From contig DASZCR010000122.1 in the NCBI GenBank assembly GCA_035942915.1, positions 1 to 52,537 on the forward strand: DNA of 52,537 nt, given 5' to 3'. The stretch is from DASZCR01 sp035942915. Lineage in GTDB: Bacteria > Acidobacteriota > Blastocatellia > Pyrinomonadales > Pyrinomonadaceae. Position 1 is the stretch's first letter; every line of letters begins with the position of its first letter. Shown one piece after another: positions 23,355 through 31,563 of this stretch. The position numbers and the translations under genes were made by a program. The notes beneath the pieces were generated by a model. That model saw only the letters and a program-made list of their open reading frames with translations. It was not told the DNA's origin and did not search any database.

Positions 23355-24521
23355 TCAGCCGCCGAAGCTTTCGAGATACTTAACGCCCGCGCCCGTGTTA
23401 AAGAGCACGATGCGTTCATCCTCCGTGATGCGGCCTTCATCCAGCAACTTCTTCAACGCGGGCACACACGCGCCGCCTTCAGGCGCGGCGAAGATGCCTT
23501 CCGTCTCACCAATCTCGCGCGCGCCCGCGAGCAACGCTGCGTCCGTGACGGCGATGGCCGTGCCTTCGGATGCACGCACGGCGTCGAGAATCAGAAAGTC
23601 GCCGATGGCGCGCGGCACGCGCAGACCCGAAGCGGTCGTCGCGGCGTCTGCGAACTCTCTGGCCTCGCGCGTCCCTTCCTCGAAGGCGCGGACGATGGGC
23701 GCGCAGCCCGCCGCCTGCACAGACACCATGCGCGGACGCCGCGAGTCAATCCAGCCGAGAGTTTCCATCTCGTCAAACGCCTTCCACATGCCGATAAGCC
23801 CCGTGCCGCCGCCCGTCGGATAGATAATCCAGTCGGGGAGCCTCCAGTCGAGTTGTTCGGCCAACTCGTAGCCGAGCGTCTTCTTGCCTTCGACGCGGTA
23901 AGGCTCTTTGAGGGTTGAAACGTCGAACCAGCCCTCCTCGTCTTTGCGTCGCGCCACTTCCGCGCCGCAGTCTGTAATCAACCCGTCGATGAGCGTGACG
24001 TGCGCTCCCATCTGTTCACATTCGATGACGTTGGCGCGCGGCGTATCGCGCGGCATGAAGATATGTGCTTCCAGTCCGGCGCGTGCGGCGTAGGCCGAGA
24101 GCGCACCGGCGGCGTTACCGGCCGAAGGGACGGCCAGCTTACGCACGCCCAACTCTTTCGCCATCGAGACGGCCGCCGTCATACCGCGCGCCTTGAAACT
24201 CTGCGTCGGGTTCTGCGACTCGTCCTTGATGTAGAGATTTTTCAGCCCGTAGCGTTCGCCCAGACGCTCGGCGCGCACGAGCGGCGTCCAGCCTTCTCCG
24301 AGCGAAACGACATTGGCGTCGTGCTCGACGGGCAACACCTCTCTGTAGCGCCATAAATCACCCCTCCGCGCGCTGAGCGCGTCCTTTGTCAAACTCCGCG
24401 CGGCCAGTTGCAGGTCGTAGCGGACGAGCAGCGGCTTGCCGCAACGTGTGCAGAGATTGTGCAACCGCTGTGCCTCGTGCTCTGTGCCGCAGGCGGCGCA
24501 CTCCAAATGGGTCACGTTCAT
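23355..24521 (-). CDS. thrC: Threonine synthase
   Basis: A 388-residue PLP enzyme that converts O-phosphohomoserine to threonine. The start is the ATG at 24521; longer in-frame versions are arginine-rich and without family similarity. An N-terminal zinc-ribbon-like pair (CAAC and CTRC, residues 8-11 and 24-27) is typical of this threonine synthase group. PLP is bound by K110 in NPTQSFKARG. PSAGNAAGALSAYAARAG is the substrate-phosphate region, YPTGGGTGLIGMWKAF the PLP-phosphate loop, and APEGGACVPALKKLL lies near the C-terminus. The closely related threonine or cysteate synthase roles cannot be excluded by sequence alone. No other threonine gene is in the window. Confidence 0.9.
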   Translation of the reverse strand: MNVTHLECAACGTEHEAQRLHNLCTRCGKPLLVRYDLQLAARSLTKDALSARRGDLWRYREVLPVEHDANVVSLGEGWTPLVRAERLGERYGLKNLYIKDESQNPTQSFKARGMTAAVSMAKELGVRKLAVPSAGNAAGALSAYAARAGLEAHIFMPRDTPRANVIECEQMGAHVTLIDGLITDCGAEVARRKDEEGWFDVSTLKEPYRVEGKKTLGYELAEQLDWRLPDWIIYPTGGGTGLIGMWKAFDEMETLGWIDSRRPRMVSVQAAGCAPIVRAFEEGTREAREFADAATTASGLRVPRAIGDFLILDAVRASEGTAIAVTDAALLAGAREIGETEGIFAAPEGGACVPALKKLLDEGRITEDERIVLFNTGAGVKYLESFGG

Positions 24522-24767
24522 CTTCAGATTCCTTCCCGTACGCGATAGTTTGCCCTCGAACAGAAGATGATACCGCGCCCGCGCACGGAAGCGCGAACGA
24601 GCCTGCGCCCTGCCGGAGAGCGCGGCCGACCCTTGCCTGCCGCCGTCACTTGGAGCAGTTTTGTTGCGCCCGCGCGAGACGGCCGTCACCCGCGCACGGC
24701 GGGTGGGCGGGATGACAACCGACGCGCAAAACCGTTATCTTGTCGTCAACAGTTTTTCCGAACACTT

Positions 24768-25628
24768 ATGCCGATACGCCTCATCGCGCTCGACCTCGAC
24801 GGGACGCTTCTGGATTCGCGCGGGCAGCTTTCGGAGCGCAACCGCCGCGCCGTCGCAGAGGCGCGCCGCAGGGGCGTGCGCGTCGCGCTCGTGACGGGTC
24901 GGCGCTTCCGCGACGCACGCCCGCTCGCGCTCGAACTCGGCCTCGACGTGCCGGTCATCTCGCACAACGGCGCGCTCACCAAACACGCGCGCACGCTGGA
25001 GACGGTCGCCGCGCTCCTGATGCCGGTCGAGACGGCGCGCGCCGTCGTCGTGGCCGGACGCGCGGCGGGCGCGTGCGCGCTTGTCAGCGACGACCACGAA
25101 GGAGCGGGCGTGCTCGTCTATGAGCATCTGCTGGAGACGAATCGGCCGCTGGCGCAGTACGTCGCATGGTCGCGCCGCATTCACGGCGACGAAGAGGTTG
25201 ATGAGGCCATCCGTCATGTTCCGTCGCTCGACGCGTACCTCGACCACGCGCCCGTCCACATCACCTTCTCCGGCAGTTATGAAGGGATGAGGCAGTTGCA
25301 GGAGACGCTCGCCGCGCGTCTCGGCGCGCGTGTCAAACTGCTGCTGACGCTCTACGCGAAGCTCGATTTCGGCTTGCTCGACGTGTTGCACCCGGAGGCG
25401 TCGAAAGGCGCGGGGCTGGCTGCCCTCGCCGCCGATGAGCGTTTTACACGCGAGGAGGTGATGGCCGTCGGCGATAACCTGAACGACCTTGAGATGCTCG
25501 AATACGCCGGGACGGGCGTCGTGATGGCGAACGCCGAAGCGTCTCTGCGTGAGCGCGCGGAGTTTCACACGACGACGACGAACGACGAGGACGGCGTCGC
25601 CGTCGCCATCGAACGCTTCGTGCTCTGA
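24768..25628 (+). CDS. HAD-superfamily phosphatase of the Cof type
   Basis: A 286-residue hydrolase from the ATG at 24768. Motif I is LDLDGTLLD with the nucleophile D9 and acid D11. ALVTGRR is motif II. Motif III is the lysine in LHPEASKGAGLAAL. Motif IV is GDNLNDLEML. The large C2-type cap between motifs II and III (about 85-190) marks the Cof subfamily, whose members dephosphorylate sugar phosphates, flavin or PLP-type compounds. Length is normal. It is divergent from thrC, with 246 bases between, and is followed by the cyclophilin gene after 59 bases. The substrate is unknown. Confidence 0.9.
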   Translation: MPIRLIALDLDGTLLDSRGQLSERNRRAVAEARRRGVRVALVTGRRFRDARPLALELGLDVPVISHNGALTKHARTLETVAALLMPVETARAVVVAGRAAGACALVSDDHEGAGVLVYEHLLETNRPLAQYVAWSRRIHGDEEVDEAIRHVPSLDAYLDHAPVHITFSGSYEGMRQLQETLAARLGARVKLLLTLYAKLDFGLLDVLHPEASKGAGLAALAADERFTREEVMAVGDNLNDLEMLEYAGTGVVMANAEASLRERAEFHTTTTNDEDGVAVAIERFVL

Positions 25629-25687
25629 GCACGGCCCGGCGCGAATCTATCTGTTCTCATTTCACCGAAGGAGAGGAATCGAAGGCT

Positions 25688-26176
25688 ATGGCAAACCGCA
25701 TCGCGAACATCAAGACCAATCACGGCACCATCCGCTTCGAGTTGCTCGAAGACGAAGCCCCGAAGACGACCGACAACTTCATCAAGCTGGCCGAACGCGG
25801 CTACTACAACGGCGTCATCTTCCACCGCGTCATCAAAGGCTTCATGATTCAGGGCGGCGACCCGACGGGAACGGGGCGCGGCGGCGAATCGGCCGGCGGC
25901 GGACGCTTCCCCGACGAGATTAATCGTCAGTCGGCGCTCTATCAGGGTGCGTACAAGAAGGGCACGGTGGCGATGGCGAACGCCGGGCCGAACACGAACG
26001 GCTCGCAGTTCTTCATCATGCACGTTGACTACCCGCTGCCGCCGAGCTACTCGAAGTTCGGACAGGTCATCGAAGGTCAGGACATCGTTGACCGCATCGC
26101 CTCCGTCGAGACAGACCGCAACGACCGGCCGCGTCAGGACGTGGTGATGGAGAGCGTGACCATTGAGCAGGCTTAA
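25688..26176 (+). CDS. Cyclophilin-type peptidyl-prolyl isomerase
   Basis: A 162-residue cyclophilin that catalyses proline cis-trans isomerisation in folding proteins. It has FHRVIKGFMIQGGDPTGTGRGG (catalytic arginine and substrate groove), GTVAMANAGPNTNGSQFFI and KFGQVIEGQDIVD. The tryptophan that binds cyclosporin in the human enzyme is not present at the usual place (YPLPPSYSKFG), as in many bacterial forms. There is no signal peptide, so it is cytoplasmic. GGAGAGG lies 14-8 bases before the ATG. A stem-loop follows in the convergent spacer. Confidence 0.95.
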   Translation: MANRIANIKTNHGTIRFELLEDEAPKTTDNFIKLAERGYYNGVIFHRVIKGFMIQGGDPTGTGRGGESAGGGRFPDEINRQSALYQGAYKKGTVAMANAGPNTNGSQFFIMHVDYPLPPSYSKFGQVIEGQDIVDRIASVETDRNDRPRQDVVMESVTIEQA

Positions 26177-26185
26177 ACAGATGAC

Positions 26186-26222
26186 AGCGGAGGAGTGGAC
26201 GCTGGCCGTCTCGTCCTCCGCT
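26186..26222. terminator. Stem-loop between convergent cyclophilin and kinase genes
   Basis: Arms AGCGGAGGA (26186-26194) and TCCTCCGCT (26214-26222) are perfect inverted copies with a 19-base loop. They lie 10 bases after the cyclophilin stop and 30 bases after the kinase stop on the other strand. There is no U tract. Confidence 0.5.
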
Positions 26223-26251
26223 CGCTTCATGCGCGCGGCCGGAGGCTCCGT

Positions 26252-28069
26252 TCACCTCTCACGTGGTTCATCGAAGACCACGTCGAGGCGGTCGAATCTC
26301 TGATTGACGCGCGGCTTCACGCCGGGTCGCAGTTTGTAGGAGAGCACGAGGTCGTTGCCGCGCTGCTCGACCTTCATATCGGAGAAACCGCGACCGCTTG
26401 TGCCGCGCGGCATCGAGTTGGCGTTGGCCTTCGGGATGACGATGTAGAAGCGGTCGCCGCTACGATAGGCGGAGTAATCGTTCAGCGGCGTATCGGAGAC
26501 AATCGTCACGCCTGAGCGGGGCTGCGACTCATTCCTGCCGGAAAGAAAAATCTGTTTCGACTTCTGCTGCTGTTGTCCGGTCGGCGTGGGAGCGGAGTTA
26601 GAAGGGGCGTTGCGGTCGGTCGAGTTTTTATTCAGATTTGCGCCGGGGTTATTAGGCTCGACGGTTGGTGCGGGCAACGGTGTAGAGGAAGCGACGGGGG
26701 TGGCGAGCGGTGTGTTTGACGCGCCAGCCTGATTTGCGGCCGAATCTCGTACTGTCTTTTCGTCAGTGGGAGCCGGCGAAGGTGTCGCGGCTTCGTTCAA
26801 ATTGCTGCCCGCGCTCTCGACTTTCGCCCTCTCGACCTTCGGCTGAAAGACCCCGCTTAAAAACAGCACCGTAAGAATGGCTCCGGCCAACACGGCGAAC
26901 AGACCGGCGAGCAACAGCACGTGTCTTCGGTCGCGCGCGCTCTGTCTTACAGCGGAGGATGGCCGTCGCGCGACGCGCGGCGTTGATGCGTGCGGCGGCG
27001 GCGGTAACGGCGGCTCAGGCTCGGACTTCTTCTCTGGCTCGCTTGTCTGCGCAGGAGCAGGCTTGATATCGGGGTCGTGTGGGGAGAGTTGACTCTGGAA
27101 GCCTGATGAAGCCGGAAGGGTCTTCGTCGGCTCTGCGTCCTCCGGCTGCTTGTCTATGACAGGCGGCTCTGATGGGTCGCCGCCGCTCAGCAGTCGGCGC
27201 ATTTCAGACGCCGAGGTTGGACGTTCCTCGATGTCGATGGCGACCGCTCGCTTCAATGCCTCAGCTACGAAAGGCGGTACGGCTTTGTTCACTTCGTCTG
27301 CCGCCAGCAGCGGGTCGGGTCGCCCAGACCAGAGAGCGAGGGCGCGCGTTGGCGCTTGCGCTGGAGACTTGCCCGTGATGAGGTGATAGAGGGTCACGCC
27401 GACGGAATAGAGGTCGCTGCGGGCGTCCGTGCTGCCCTGAAGAATGCGCCCGATTTTCTGCTCGTCGAAGACCGACAGATGGTCGCTCAAGCTCTGGTCG
27501 ACTTTCAGGATTTGTTCGAGAGGTGAATAAGTGAGTGTAAAGCCGGGCACGCTGCGCGAAGTAACAACCGAAGACATCTCGCCGATAGCACCCTTGGCGA
27601 GTCCGAAGTCGAGCAGGATGATTTCCCCTTCCGCCGTCAGCTTGATATTGCTTGGCTTGATGTCGCGGTGGATGATTGGCGGGTCGTAGTTGTGCAGGTA
27701 GACGAGCACGTTTAGCAACTGCGCCGCCCATTTCAAAACGTCCTCCACGGGGAAGGCAGCACCGCGACGTTTGAGCAGCGTTGCGAGGTCTTCGCCGTGT
27801 ACGTACTCCATGACGAGGAAGAGGCCGTCGCCTTCGGTGAAATAGTCTGTGACGCGCGGCAGAGAGGGATGACGAAGCCCTGCGAGCAGGCGCGCTTCCC
27901 GCCTGAAAGCTTTGCGTAGCCCCTCGTCGTCCGTGTGTAGAGTCTCTTTCAGGGCGACGATGTGACCGAGCTCTTCGTGACGCGCTTCGTAGACAGCCCC
28001 CATCCCGCCTCGCCCGATAAGGCGCGTGATACGGTAGCGGTTCTGCAATAGCGTGCCGGTTGTGAGCAT
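26252..28069 (-). CDS. Transmembrane Ser/Thr protein kinase with a C-terminal AMIN-like domain
   Basis: A 605-residue Hanks-type kinase. The kinase domain (about 11-300) is complete: glycine loop GRGGMG (19-24), ATP lysine K41 in ALKE, HRDIKPSN with catalytic D136, DFGLAKG with metal D154, and SDLYSVGVTLYHLITGKSP. A proline-rich linker (about 310-380) leads to one membrane helix (about 384-408). Outside is a Thr/Asn/Pro-rich linker and then a domain (about 510-600; GVTIVSDTPLNDYSAYRSGDR, DRFYIVIPKA, RFDRLDVVF) resembling AMIN domains, which bind cell-wall or envelope components. It may sense envelope state and phosphorylate cytoplasmic targets. The ankyrin gene lies upstream on the same strand, 76 bases away. 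Confidence 0.9.
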   Translation of the reverse strand: MLTTGTLLQNRYRITRLIGRGGMGAVYEARHEELGHIVALKETLHTDDEGLRKAFRREARLLAGLRHPSLPRVTDYFTEGDGLFLVMEYVHGEDLATLLKRRGAAFPVEDVLKWAAQLLNVLVYLHNYDPPIIHRDIKPSNIKLTAEGEIILLDFGLAKGAIGEMSSVVTSRSVPGFTLTYSPLEQILKVDQSLSDHLSVFDEQKIGRILQGSTDARSDLYSVGVTLYHLITGKSPAQAPTRALALWSGRPDPLLAADEVNKAVPPFVAEALKRAVAIDIEERPTSASEMRRLLSGGDPSEPPVIDKQPEDAEPTKTLPASSGFQSQLSPHDPDIKPAPAQTSEPEKKSEPEPPLPPPPHASTPRVARRPSSAVRQSARDRRHVLLLAGLFAVLAGAILTVLFLSGVFQPKVERAKVESAGSNLNEAATPSPAPTDEKTVRDSAANQAGASNTPLATPVASSTPLPAPTVEPNNPGANLNKNSTDRNAPSNSAPTPTGQQQQKSKQIFLSGRNESQPRSGVTIVSDTPLNDYSAYRSGDRFYIVIPKANANSMPRGTSGRGFSDMKVEQRGNDLVLSYKLRPGVKPRVNQRFDRLDVVFDEPRER

Positions 28070-28145
28070 CGGCTGATTCCTCTATCAACGTAGACGGCGG
28101 GTCAGGCGGCGTCACGCGTATTCTAATTCAATCCATCTTCCCGCG

Positions 28146-29525
28146 TCAGTCCTGTGCGCCCGCCGTCTTGAGGATTTCGACGACCTGTTGCTGTCCGTTC
28201 TGTGTGGCGAAGGCGAGTGCGGTGCGGCCGTCCTCGTAACGCGCGTTGACCTCTGCGCCCGCCTTGAGGAGCAGTCGTGCGGTCTGCGCGCGCCCCTGAC
28301 TGGCCGCGCTCATCAGGGCTGTGAAACCTTTGGCGGTGCGCGCGTTGGGGTTCGCCCCACGCGCGAGCAGCTCTTCGACGAGCGAAAGACGGCCGTTCTG
28401 CGTGGCAAGGATGAGCGGCGTCAGCCCCGCGTCGTTGCTCGCGTTAATCTCGGCCTTGCGCGCCAGAAGCGCCTGCACAATCTCGGCCGCGCCTCTGGCG
28501 GAGGCGAACATCAAGGCCGTCCCGCCGCCGTTGCCGCGCGCGTCCGCTTCAGCCCCGCGCGCGAGCAGCAGTTCGGCGACGGCGAGGCTGTCCTGCGTCG
28601 CCGCTTTCATCAGAGGCGTGTCGCGGCTCTGGTCGCGCGCATTCACGTCCGCGCCGCGCGCGAGCAGTTCTCCTGCGACCGCCACATGACCGAACCACGC
28701 CGCCCAGTGCAGCGGCGTCCAGCCGTCGTCAGCCTTAGCGTTCGCGTGTGCGCCCTTCTCCAACAGAAGTTTCACGACCGCGACGTGGCCGCCCGCCGAC
28801 GCGAAGATGAGCGGCGTGCGCCCGTCCTTGTAACGCGCCTCTACCTCCGCGCCTCGCGCAAGGAGCAGGCGCACTATCTCTTCCTGACCCTTCGAGGCGG
28901 CGAAGACGAGCGGCGTATGCCCTTCCTGCGTGCGTGCGTTTACGTCCGCGCCGCGTTCGACGAACGTCGAGGCGAGCGCCGCGTCGCCGTTCTCTGCGGC
29001 GAGCGCAAGCGGCGACAGACCGTCCTGACAACGCGCGTTCACGTCCGCGCCGCGCGCGAGCAGCGTGCGCGCCACTTCGGCGCGCGAGTTGGCGACGGCG
29101 AAGATGAGCGGCGTGCAGCCCTGTTCCGTCCGCGCGTTCACGTCTGCGCGACGCTCGATGAGCAGTTGGACGACGCCGAGGTGTCCAGCTTCGGCGGCGA
29201 GCGCAAGCGGCGTCGCGCCACCTTTGCGCGACGGCTCGACGCTGGCCCCGCGCGCCAGAAGGTTACGCACGGACGCCTCCTGACCGGCCGCCGCCGCTCT
29301 CAACAGTTGCGCGTTGATGTCCACGCGCGCCGACTCGGCCGGTCTCGACAGTTTCGGCCGCGCGTGCCTGACGCTCTGCTCCTTCTGCGGGCGCGAAGCC
29401 AACACGCCGACGCCGCCCGTCAGGTCGCCCTGTGCAGAGACGACCACGTGCGCGACGCAGAGAATGATAAGAAGGACGCTCATTCTCAACGGTCGGAGGA
29501 CGACAGGGATGCGGCTCAACTTCAT
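28146..29525 (-). CDS. Secreted protein with twelve ankyrin repeats
   Basis: A 459-residue protein. A signal peptide or N-terminal anchor covers about residues 15-32 (MSVLLIILCVAHVVVSAQ). From about residue 70 to the end there are twelve consecutive 33-residue ankyrin repeats with the TPL-x-x-A...LL-x-x-GA-x-VNA consensus, such as HTPLVFAASKGQEEIVRLLL. The repeats form a binding surface; no catalytic part is present. The first start has AAGGA directly abutting the ATG, so the ATG at 29483 remains possible. It lies upstream of the kinase gene on the same strand, and a functional link is possible but unproven. Confidence 0.92.
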   Translation of the reverse strand: MKLSRIPVVLRPLRMSVLLIILCVAHVVVSAQGDLTGGVGVLASRPQKEQSVRHARPKLSRPAESARVDINAQLLRAAAAGQEASVRNLLARGASVEPSRKGGATPLALAAEAGHLGVVQLLIERRADVNARTEQGCTPLIFAVANSRAEVARTLLARGADVNARCQDGLSPLALAAENGDAALASTFVERGADVNARTQEGHTPLVFAASKGQEEIVRLLLARGAEVEARYKDGRTPLIFASAGGHVAVVKLLLEKGAHANAKADDGWTPLHWAAWFGHVAVAGELLARGADVNARDQSRDTPLMKAATQDSLAVAELLLARGAEADARGNGGGTALMFASARGAAEIVQALLARKAEINASNDAGLTPLILATQNGRLSLVEELLARGANPNARTAKGFTALMSAASQGRAQTARLLLKAGAEVNARYEDGRTALAFATQNGQQQVVEILKTAGAQD

Positions 29526-29564
29526 TCCTTAAAACCTCGCATGAGAGTTCTTCAAGTCTTGTCG

Positions 29565-30386
29565 CTATTCTTCGCGCAGGAGGCGCGCGGGAACGGCGTG
29601 GTTGACGGGGCCGTAGCCGCGCCCCAGTCCGGGCGCGTCGCGCACGGCGTCGGTCACGAAGCGTTTGGCTGAAGCGCAAGCCTCTCTCAGAGTGAGGCCG
29701 CGCGCGAGACAGGCGGCGATGGCGGCGGCGAGCGTGCAGCCCGTCCCATGTGTCGAGTTGGTCTCGATGCGCTCGGCGCGGAAGCGGCTGATGTGCCCCT
29801 CTTCGTCGAGCACGTCGAGCGCCTCGCCTGCGAGATGGCCGCCCTTGACGAGCACGGCGCGTGCGCCCATCGCGCGCAGACGCCGCGCCGCTTCCCGCAT
29901 CCCTTCCTCGTCGCGAATCCCTGCGAGGCCGGTGAGGCGCTCGGCCTCTGCCAGATTCGGCGTCAGGAGGCGCGCGAGTGGCAGCAGTTCTGACTTGAGC
30001 GCGTCGAGCGCGTCGTCGTCTATCAGGTCGAAGCCGGAGGTCGAGCGCACGACGGGGTCGATAATGGGCGCGGGCAGATTCGTTTCGCGCACCAGACGCG
30101 CCACTTCCATGATGACTTCGCGCGTCGGCAGCATCCCGGTCTTGACGCCTGCAACGTGGAAGTCTTCGACGACGGGCAGCACTTGCGCGCGGACGGCCTC
30201 GGCCGTCTGGTTCGCCGCGCCGAAGACGCCGGTCGTGTTCTGGTAGGTGAGCGACGTGACGGCGGCCGTAGCAAAACAGCCGAAGGCCGTGAAGGTCTTG
30301 ATGTCCGCGATTACCCCTGCGCCGCCCGACGGGTCGAAGCCCGCGATGGTCAACGCGACGGGTGGCCTGTTCGATTCCATGCTCAT
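29565..30386 (-). CDS. thiD: Hydroxymethylpyrimidine/phosphomethylpyrimidine kinase
   Basis: A 273-residue ribokinase-family enzyme that phosphorylates HMP and HMP-phosphate for thiamine synthesis. It has the N-terminal IAGFDPSGGAGVIADIKTF, QNTTGVFG, the conserved VKTGML, DPVVRSTSG and the anion-hole/catalytic region ETNSTHGTGCTLAAAIA with the active-site cysteine. Length is normal. It starts 3 bases after the stop of thiE, so both are translated from one mRNA. No TPP riboswitch is visible upstream of the group. A second in-frame ATG lies 6 bases downstream. Confidence 0.95.
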   Translation of the reverse strand: MSMESNRPPVALTIAGFDPSGGAGVIADIKTFTAFGCFATAAVTSLTYQNTTGVFGAANQTAEAVRAQVLPVVEDFHVAGVKTGMLPTREVIMEVARLVRETNLPAPIIDPVVRSTSGFDLIDDDALDALKSELLPLARLLTPNLAEAERLTGLAGIRDEEGMREAARRLRAMGARAVLVKGGHLAGEALDVLDEEGHISRFRAERIETNSTHGTGCTLAAAIAACLARGLTLREACASAKRFVTDAVRDAPGLGRGYGPVNHAVPARLLREE

Positions 30387-30389
30387 AAC

Positions 30390-31103
30390 TTATCGCGTCC
30401 CTTCATCCGCCGTGTCCGCCCCGGCCGACGATTCGCAGAGAATTTCCCTCGCGCTATTTTCCAACGCGCCGACGGTCTCGGCAAGTTGGTCTGCGTCGGC
30501 GAAAAGACGTATCGCGGCAACACCCGACGCGCCCGCGCGGAAAACTGCGCGAGCATTTTCGCGCGTCACGCCGCCGAGCGCGAGCAGCGGGAACGGAGAG
30601 AGCGTGCGCGCCGCCGCGCGCAGGGCATCGAGGCCGACGGGCGCGCCGTATGGACGCTTTGAGGGCGTGTCGAAGACGGGGCCGAAGACGGCGAAGTCCG
30701 CGCCCGCTGTGCGCGCCTCCTGCGCCTCAGCCTGCGTGTGCGTGGAGACGCCAATCAGAAAGTGCGTGCCGAAGGCGCGTCGAACGACCGACGCGTGAAG
30801 CGAGCGCGTGGTGAGATGAACGCCGTCGGCTCCGGCCGCGCGTGCGATGTCGGCGCGGTCGTTGACGAGAAGGCGCGTCGTCCGCGTCGGACGCGTGAGG
30901 CGTGCGGCGCGTGCGGTCAGTTCGTAGAGCGTGCGTGCGTCGAGGTTCTTTTCGCGTAGTTGAATGAGGGAGACGCGGGCTATTGTGGCGGCGCGGACGA
31001 GCGCGAGCAGGCGCGCAAACTCTGCGCTCTCAGGAGTGGTCGCGCGGGTCGTCTCGCCGCTCGTTATCAGGTAGGTAATCGGCGTCGGCAGTTCGAGAGG
31101 CAT
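30390..31103 (-). CDS. thiE: Thiamine-phosphate synthase
   Basis: A 237-residue TIM-barrel enzyme that joins HMP-diphosphate and thiazole phosphate to thiamine phosphate. Visible are the first strand PITYLITSG, IQLREKNLDARTLYE (diphosphate binding), LLVNDRADIARAAGADGVHL, GVSTHTQAEAQEARTAGADFAVFGPVFDT and LALGGVTRENARAVFRAGASGVAAI. All family motifs are present. The first strand starts almost at the N-terminus, so the ATG at 31103 is needed. This puts the first 74 bases inside the 3' part of the upstream membrane-protein gene, in another frame. Confidence 0.94.
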   Translation of the reverse strand: MPLELPTPITYLITSGETTRATTPESAEFARLLALVRAATIARVSLIQLREKNLDARTLYELTARAARLTRPTRTTRLLVNDRADIARAAGADGVHLTTRSLHASVVRRAFGTHFLIGVSTHTQAEAQEARTAGADFAVFGPVFDTPSKRPYGAPVGLDALRAAARTLSPFPLLALGGVTRENARAVFRAGASGVAAIRLFADADQLAETVGALENSAREILCESSAGADTADEGTR

Positions 31104-31473
31104 CGCTTTGGGTGTGCGCGGCGGCAGGCGCTTCTTCGACGGCGTTGGCAGTAGTAGTAGTGACGGGCGCTTCGCCGCGCGCCTTCCGCTCGTGCGCTTC
31201 GAGGTCGCGGACGGTCTGTCGGAAGTGCGCCATCTCCCAGAAGGCCATCGCGAGATTGATGAGGCCGAGTCCGGTCACCGCGCCGCGCACCCACCCGGAA
31301 GCGACCACGCGCTGTAAGCCCTGCGAGCCAATCTTCTGCGACGCGTAGAGCAGCAGGTAGTTGTCGCCCCAGTCGCTAATGCCGAAGACGTGTACCCAAG
31401 GCAACACGACCAGCATCACGCCTACCTGCAAGCACAGGATGATGTAGAAGATGACGGTCAGCCTCGAAGACAT
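31030..31473 (-). CDS. Small membrane protein overlapping thiE
   Basis: A 147-residue protein with two or three membrane segments: MSSRLTVIFYIILCLQVGVMLVVLPWVHVFG near the N-terminus, and VRGAVTGLGLINLAMAFWEMAHF (about 62-84). A charged, low-complexity tail (APVTTTTANAVEEAPAAAHTQ and an acidic, arginine-rich end) follows. No family was recognised. The gene overlaps thiE by 74 bases in a different frame; the overlap affects only the variable tail. It is the first gene of the minus-strand thiE-thiD group, 82 bases after the TPR gene and its palindrome. Confidence 0.75.
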   Translation of the reverse strand: MSSRLTVIFYIILCLQVGVMLVVLPWVHVFGISDWGDNYLLLYASQKIGSQGLQRVVASGWVRGAVTGLGLINLAMAFWEMAHFRQTVRDLEAHERKARGEAPVTTTTANAVEEAPAAAHTQSDASRTADADYLPDNERRDDPRDHS

Positions 31474-31484
31474 AGCTGTTGATT

Positions 31485-31563
31485 AGTGATGGGTGATAGG
31501 TGATGGGTGATAGGATTAAGAAACAGGCTTTCTCTTATCACCTATCACTCATCACTCATCACT
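31485..31563. repeat. Heptamer palindrome on the stop codon of the long TPR gene
   Basis: The left arm 31485-31514 has GTGATGG, GTGATAG, GTGATGG and GTGATAG. The right arm 31534-31563 has TTATCAC, CTATCAC, TCATCAC and TCATCAC. The arms are separated by 19 bases. The stop codon of the TPR gene (31559-31561, minus strand) is inside the right arm. Confidence 0.8.

Noticed and set aside
28188..29672. 494-codon plus-strand frame opposite the ankyrin gene
   Set aside because: Its periodic arginine-rich sequence is the mirror of the 33-residue ankyrin repeats.
31474..31560. TPP riboswitch upstream of the thiamine genes
   Set aside because: No THI-box core was seen; the spacer is filled by a heptamer palindrome.
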